11,575 nucleotides of DNA from Gammaproteobacteria bacterium (GTDB taxonomy: Bacteria; Pseudomonadota; Gammaproteobacteria; SZUA-229): the NCBI GenBank assembly GCA_026998145.1, contig JALTRC010000225.1, positions 250-11,824 of the forward strand, in the 5' to 3' direction. Made by a program: the position numbers and the translations under genes. Shown here piece after piece: positions 7,730 to 11,575 of this stretch. Below the pieces are notes generated by a model. It did not search any database, was not told the origin of the DNA, and saw only the letters and a program-made list of their open reading frames with translations. Each line of letters begins with the position of its first letter. The stretch's first letter is position 1.

Positions 7730-8590
7730 TTAAACCGCAGCAGCACCGCTCACAATTTCTGAAATTTCCTGGGTAATGGCTGCCTGACGAGCTTTGTTGT
7801 ACACCAGCTCAAGACCATCGATCATGTCACCCGCATTATCGGTGGCTGACTTCATGGCCACCATTCGCGCTGACATTTCACAGGCAATATTTTCCACTAC
7901 GCCCTGATAAACCTGTGACTCGATAAAACGCATCAGCAGGCTGCCCAGAATATCCCGGGAGTCAGGCTCGTAAATGTAATCCCAGTGATAGCTAAATTCA
8001 GATTCGCTGTGGTCGGCAATCGGCAATAATTTACTGATTGTCGGCTTTTGCGTCATGCTGTTTACAAACTCGTTGCTAATGATATACAAAGCATCAATCC
8101 TGCCTTCTTCAAAGGCATCCAGCATAACTTTTACTGCACCGATCAGATCACCAATTTCCGGTGAGTCGCCCAGCTGTGTCGCACTGGCAACCACATTGCC
8201 ACCACTGCGTTTAAAAAAATCAGCCGCTTTTCGGCCAACTGCCACTACATCAATCTCGATACCCTTCTCATCGAAAGACATCATGTCATTGACCACCGCC
8301 CGGAACAGGTTACTGTTCAGGCCGCCGCAAAGACCACGATCGGATGTAATCACAATATAACCAATGCGCTTAACTTCACGTTCGATCATAAACGGATGCT
8401 TGATTTCCGCATGGGCGTGAGCCACATGGGAAATCACATTGCGCATTTTTTCAGCATAGGGCCGGGAGGCTTCCATACGATCCTGCGCTTTACGCATTTT
8501 CGCAGCAGCCACCATTTCCATTGCCTTGGTAATCTTCTGAGTATTTTTAATACTCTTGATCTGGGTACGGATTTCTTTTGCACCGGCCAT
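7730..8590 (-). CDS. atpG: ATP synthase F1 gamma subunit
   Basis: The gamma subunit is the rotating shaft inside the alpha3beta3 hexamer and links catalysis to the c-ring. The 286 residues compare with 287 in E. coli. The N-terminal helix (AGAKEIRTQIKSIKNTQKIT, then KAMEMVAAAKM) and the C-terminal helix (YNKARQAAITQEISEIVSGA, from ~264) form the expected coiled-coil shaft. The globular part has ITSDRGLCGGLN at 81-92. No redox-regulatory insert of the chloroplast type is present. The ATG at 8588-8590 has a strong GGAGA seven bases upstream (plus-strand TCTCC, 8598-8602), placed in the 14-base gap after the atpA stop. Confidence 0.98.
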   Translation of the reverse strand: MAGAKEIRTQIKSIKNTQKITKAMEMVAAAKMRKAQDRMEASRPYAEKMRNVISHVAHAHAEIKHPFMIEREVKRIGYIVITSDRGLCGGLNSNLFRAVVNDMMSFDEKGIEIDVVAVGRKAADFFKRSGGNVVASATQLGDSPEIGDLIGAVKVMLDAFEEGRIDALYIISNEFVNSMTQKPTISKLLPIADHSESEFSYHWDYIYEPDSRDILGSLLMRFIESQVYQGVVENIACEMSARMVAMKSATDNAGDMIDGLELVYNKARQAAITQEISEIVSGAAAV

Positions 8591-8604
8591 GACTTAATCT
8601 CCGA

Positions 8605-10146
8605 TTACCAAACGCCGTTAGCTTTAAATGTATCGCAGGCCGCTTTCATTTCTGCTGCAATTTCATCATTGTAATCGCCAGTCTCGTTGATCTTGTTTAA
8701 CAGATCAGCGTGGTTGCTCTTCACATGAGCCAGCAGAGATGCCTCGAAAGACAGAATCTTGTCTGTTTCAACATCATCCATATAGCCTTCATTAATGGCA
8801 TACAGAGAGAAAGCCATATCCGCCACACTCATGGGGCTGTACTGAGCCTGTTTCATCAGCTCAGTGACTCGCGCACCACGCTCTAACTGGGCACGTGTAG
8901 CTTCATCCAGATCCGATGCAAACTGGGCGAAAGCCGCCAGCTCACGATACTGGGCCAGCGCCAGACGAATACCACCACCCAGCTTCTTGATGATCTTGGT
9001 TTGCGCAGCACCACCTACACGGGATACAGACAGACCGGCGTTAATCGCAGGACGGATACCGGCGTTAAACAGATCGGATTCCAGGAAGATCTGGCCATCG
9101 GTGATGGAGATAACGTTTGTGGGTACGAAAGCCGATACGTCACCACCCTGGGTTTCGATAATTGGCAGCGCCGTTAATGAACCGGTTTTACCCTTAACAC
9201 GACCTTCGGTGAATTTTTCAACATAATCCGCATTCACGCGGGATGCACGCTCCAGCAGACGGGAGTGTAAGTAGAATACGTCACCGGGATAGGCTTCACG
9301 ACCGGGCGGACGACGCAGCAGCAGGGATACCTGACGATAGGCCCAGGCCTGCTTGGTTAAATCATCAAATACAATCAGCGCATCTTCGCCGTTGTCACGA
9401 TAATACTCACCCATGGAACAACCGGAATAAGGCGCAATATACTGCATGGCAGCAGAATCAGACGCCGCAGCCGCCACTACAATGGTGTGCTCCATGGCGC
9501 CATGTTCTTCCAGCTTACGCACCACGTTGGCAATGGTTGAAGCCTTCTGGCCAACCGCTACATAGACACACTTAACGCCGGAACCTTTCTGGTTAATGAT
9601 GGCATCAATGGCTACCGCTGTTTTACCTGTTTGACGGTCACCGATAATCAGCTCACGCTGACCACGGCCAATGGGCACCATGGAGTCGATAGACTTGATA
9701 CCGGTTTCAACCGGCTGGTCAACCGACTTACGTTCAATAACACCGGGGGCGATTTTTTCAATCGGCGCAAAAGTTGCGTTTTCGATTGGGCCCTTGCCGT
9801 CAATGGGGTTACCCAGAGAGTCAACCACACGACCTAACAGGGCATCACCTGTGGGCACTTCCAGAATACGGCCGGTACATTTTACCGTATCGCCTTCTGA
9901 AAGATGACCATAGGAACCTAATACCACGGCGCCAACAGAGTCCCGTTCCAGGTTCAGCGCCATGGCATAGGTATCGCCGGGCAGCTCCAGCATTTCACCC
10001 TGCATGGCTTCTGTTAAGCCATGCACACGGATAATGCCGTCGGTTAAACTTACAATTGTACCTTCGGTGCGGGCTTCCGCCTGGGCATCAAAGTTTTCTA
10101 TTCGTTTTTTAATCAGTTCACTGATTTCTGATGGATTCAGTTGCAT
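8605..10146 (-). CDS. atpA: ATP synthase F1 alpha subunit
   Basis: The alpha subunit forms the F1 hexamer with beta, holds the non-catalytic nucleotide sites and supplies the arginine finger. The 513 residues equal the E. coli length. The N-terminus (MQLNPSEISELIKKRIENF) is the delta-binding helix. The P-loop GDRQTGKT is at 169-176, and Arg376 in LSVSRVGGAAQ is the arginine finger, at the same number as in E. coli. The C-terminal helical domain ends in CDTFKANGVW. The ATG at 10144-10146 has GAGGA eight bases upstream (plus-strand TCCTC, 10155-10159), within the 27-base gap from atpH. No truncation or unusual residue is apparent. Confidence 0.99.
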   Translation of the reverse strand: MQLNPSEISELIKKRIENFDAQAEARTEGTIVSLTDGIIRVHGLTEAMQGEMLELPGDTYAMALNLERDSVGAVVLGSYGHLSEGDTVKCTGRILEVPTGDALLGRVVDSLGNPIDGKGPIENATFAPIEKIAPGVIERKSVDQPVETGIKSIDSMVPIGRGQRELIIGDRQTGKTAVAIDAIINQKGSGVKCVYVAVGQKASTIANVVRKLEEHGAMEHTIVVAAAASDSAAMQYIAPYSGCSMGEYYRDNGEDALIVFDDLTKQAWAYRQVSLLLRRPPGREAYPGDVFYLHSRLLERASRVNADYVEKFTEGRVKGKTGSLTALPIIETQGGDVSAFVPTNVISITDGQIFLESDLFNAGIRPAINAGLSVSRVGGAAQTKIIKKLGGGIRLALAQYRELAAFAQFASDLDEATRAQLERGARVTELMKQAQYSPMSVADMAFSLYAINEGYMDDVETDKILSFEASLLAHVKSNHADLLNKINETGDYNDEIAAEMKAACDTFKANGVW

Positions 10147-10173
10147 TCTTCAGATCCTCGTAATGGTTCCAGG

Positions 10174-10710
10174 CTAATGGCTCAGGGATTGAGATAAAGC
10201 GCTCAATCGTGCCTGCGTAGAACCATCAATTACCAAATCGCCGGCTCGAATTACCACGCCACCGATTAATGATTCATCGGTTTGGGTGACCAATGTAATA
10301 TCGCACCCAAGCTTTTTCTTCAGGGCTTCGGCTATTGTTGTTTGCTGTGCATCCGTAAGCGGGAAGGCCGATGTGACTGTGGCTTCCAGTTTACTTTCTG
10401 CTTCTGCACGGAAAGCTTCATATAAGTTGGCAATTTCCGGTAGCAGACCCAGGCGGCCATTTTCCGCCAGCAACTTGATGGCATTGCGATTTTCATCACT
10501 CAGCTCACCGTTACAGACATCAATCAGCAGCTCGGCTTTTTGTTCAGCACTGAGTTTGGGGGAGTCCAGTGCTTCACGCATATCTGCATTTTCAACAATG
10601 ACAGATAACAGCGCTAAAACCTCAGTCCATTTGTCCTGAGTGGACTCCGCCTGAGCCAGCTCAAAAATAGCCCGTGCGTAGGGTCGTGCGGCAGTAGTTA
10701 TCTCCGACAT
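10174..10710 (-). CDS. atpH: ATP synthase F1 delta subunit (OSCP family)
   Basis: The delta subunit sits on top of F1 and ties it to the b-subunit dimer as part of the stator. The 178 residues compare with 177 in E. coli. The N-terminal helical bundle begins TTAARPYARAIFELA. The OSCP/delta signature appears as LIGGVVIRAGDLVIDGS at ~148-164, followed by a short C-terminal helix. The ATG at 10708-10710 is eight bases from the atpF stop. Its probable ribosome site AGGT overlaps or abuts that stop codon, which suggests translational coupling to atpF. Confidence 0.97.
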   Translation of the reverse strand: MSEITTAARPYARAIFELAQAESTQDKWTEVLALLSVIVENADMREALDSPKLSAEQKAELLIDVCNGELSDENRNAIKLLAENGRLGLLPEIANLYEAFRAEAESKLEATVTSAFPLTDAQQTTIAEALKKKLGCDITLVTQTDESLIGGVVIRAGDLVIDGSTQARLSALSQSLSH

Positions 10711-10718
10711 AAGCGTAC

Positions 10719-11189
10719 CTATATCTGCGTGATCAGGTCATCAACGATGTCGGCATGTGCCTTCTCGTCGATTTCACGTTTCAGAACTTTCTCGGCACCG
10801 GACACCGCAATACTGGCGACCTGCTGGCGAAGTTGTTCTTTGGCGCGATTTATATCCTGATCAATCGATGCATGAGCTGCCACCAGGATGCGATCCGCTT
10901 CTTCTTTAGCACCATTTTTGGCTTCTTCAATAATTTCAGAAGCCCGTTTCTGGGCCTGGGCCAGCACATCAGTTGCCTGCTCTTTTGCGTCTTTCAGGTA
11001 CTCGGCAGCTTTTTTCTCTGCCAGCTCCTGCTCATGTTGACCGCGTTCAGCAGCGGCCAGACCATCGGCAATCGTCTTTTTACGTTCGTCCAGCGCTGCA
11101 ATCAGCGGTGGCCATACATATTTCATCACGAACCATACGAACAGGAAAAAAGCGATCGATTGGCCGATGAGGGTTGCATTAATATTCAT
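10719..11189 (-). CDS. atpF: ATP synthase Fo b subunit
   Basis: The b subunit is the peripheral stalk of the stator, anchored in the inner membrane and reaching up to delta and alpha. The 156 residues are the same length as in E. coli. One membrane segment lies at ~7-27 (IGQSIAFFLFVWFVMKYVWP). A conserved hinge region with Arg36 in LDERKKTI follows, then a long charged, Ala/Glu/Lys-rich coiled-coil helix to the C-terminus. Only one b-type gene is present, so this is the homodimer type rather than the b/b' pair of photosynthetic bacteria. The ATG at 11187-11189 has GAGGA six bases upstream (plus-strand TCCTC, 11196-11200). Confidence 0.98.
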   Translation of the reverse strand: MNINATLIGQSIAFFLFVWFVMKYVWPPLIAALDERKKTIADGLAAAERGQHEQELAEKKAAEYLKDAKEQATDVLAQAQKRASEIIEEAKNGAKEEADRILVAAHASIDQDINRAKEQLRQQVASIAVSGAEKVLKREIDEKAHADIVDDLITQI

Positions 11190-11231
11190 GCGAGTTCCTC
11201 GTGTTGTTCAGAAAAACAAAACAATGTTTGA

Positions 11232-11474
11232 TTAACCACCAACAACGGCGAAGAGTACATACAGGGAAATACCAACCGCAATCATGGGAACCGCATCAAC
11301 CAGACCCATTACGATAAAGAATTGTGTACGCAGCATTGGGATCAGCTCAGGCTGACGAGCAGCACCTTCGAGGAAACGGCCACCTAGGATACCGATACCA
11401 ACGGCTGCACCCAGTGCACCCAGACCCATCATTAATGCACCGGCAATATAAAGAAAAGCAGTTGCTTCAGTCAT
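11232..11474 (-). CDS. atpE: ATP synthase Fo c subunit (proteolipid)
   Basis: The c subunit forms the membrane ring that carries ions through Fo. The 80 residues form two hydrophobic helices (~8-33 and ~51-76) joined by the polar loop ARQPE (39-43), which contacts gamma and epsilon. The first helix has the glycine-rich packing pattern GLGALGAAVGIGILGG. The ion-carrying carboxylate is Asp60 in GLVDAVPMI. The Gln/Glu/Ser-Thr signature of sodium-binding rings is absent, so proton coupling is expected. The start is preceded by the strongest ribosome site in the operon, in keeping with the need for many c copies per complex. Confidence 0.99.
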   Translation of the reverse strand: MTEATAFLYIAGALMMGLGALGAAVGIGILGGRFLEGAARQPELIPMLRTQFFIVMGLVDAVPMIAVGISLYVLFAVVGG

Positions 11475-11523
11475 GATTCTCTCCTGTGAGAAAGTTTAAG
11501 TTTTAAAAGTTAATCGTTAAAAA
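11475..11523 (-). promoter_or_regulatory. atpE translation initiation region with strong Shine-Dalgarno
   Basis: The 49 bases between atpB and atpE contain AGGAGA a few bases before the atpE ATG (plus-strand TCTCCT, 11489-11494). Upstream of it are several U-rich and A-rich runs (TTTTTAAC, AACTTTTAAAAC on the minus strand). In E. coli a U-rich segment in the same place is a known translational enhancer that raises c-subunit yield. The similar layout here suggests the same role, by analogy. Confidence 0.6.
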
Positions 11524-11575
11524 TTAATGTTCTTGATGCGCCATATCCAGATACACAATCGTCAGGGTCATAAAG
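11524..11575 (-). CDS. atpB: ATP synthase Fo a subunit, C-terminal end (partial)
   Basis: The minus strand enters the window in a frame giving FMTLTIVYLDMAHQEH and then TAA (plus-strand TTA at 11524-11526). This closely resembles the end of the E. coli a subunit (...VLTIVYLSMASEEH) and sits directly upstream of atpE, as in standard atp operons. The a subunit forms the proton half-channels next to the c-ring. Only the last membrane helix end and tail are in the window, so the essential arginine cannot be checked. Confidence 0.93.
   Translation of the reverse strand, partial: FMTLTIVYLDMAHQEH

Noticed and set aside
8864..9226. Open frame of 120 codons on the plus strand within atpA
   Set aside because: It is fully antisense to a conserved, certain atpA gene, has low-complexity composition typical of a shadow frame, and has no independent support.
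10755..11231. Open frame of 158 codons on the plus strand opposite atpF
   Set aside because: It mirrors the atpF coiled-coil codons, resembles no known protein and has no plausible promoter or ribosome site.
11201..11231. Short palindrome AAACA-T-TGTTT between atpE and atpF
   Set aside because: A one-base centre cannot form a hairpin, and in AT-rich intergenic DNA a 5-bp half-site is expected by chance.

Overview
The window is a chromosomal segment from a gammaproteobacterium. The evidence is the gene order atpB-E-F-H-A-G-D-C-glmU on the minus strand and subunit sequences that follow the Escherichia coli type closely. Examples are the beta subunit DNIYRYTLAG segment, the epsilon start MAMT, an 80-residue c subunit with LVDAVPMI, and the OSCP/delta signature near its C-terminus. 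The genus cannot be fixed by eye. The moderate GC content and the c-di-GMP/HDOD signalling genes would suit an environmental or aquatic species, but that is inference.

Left part (1-4380, plus strand). The first 66 bases are the tail of an unidentified open frame. An AT-rich intergenic stretch follows, carrying a perfect TTGACA box. Next come two closely spaced genes, 11 bp apart. The first encodes a soluble HDOD-GAF-like-HisKA-HATPase sensor kinase. The second encodes a REC-PAS-GGDEF-EAL response regulator whose diguanylate cyclase, inhibitory-site and phosphodiesterase motifs are all intact. They look like a cognate two-component pair that turns an unknown intracellular cue into a change in cyclic-di-GMP. 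The kinase has almost no room for an untranslated leader if the visible promoter is the one used.

Right part (4398-11575, minus strand). This is the F1Fo ATP synthase operon, transcribed right to left. It holds the last 16 codons of atpB, then complete atpE, atpF, atpH, atpA, atpG, atpD and atpC. All subunits have normal length and intact catalytic residues, and most genes have good Shine-Dalgarno sequences. A strong hairpin with T-tracts on both sides follows atpC. glmU, for the bifunctional enzyme making UDP-GlcNAc for peptidoglycan and LPS, lies beyond it and ends 17 bp from the convergent response regulator gene.

The ATP synthase and glmU genes are ordinary core genome. The two-component c-di-GMP pair is the accessory-looking part, and it is the main place to look for undescribed biology. 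I found no RNA genes, CRISPR arrays, insertion sequences or prophage traces. No gene-free stretch exceeds about 120 bases.
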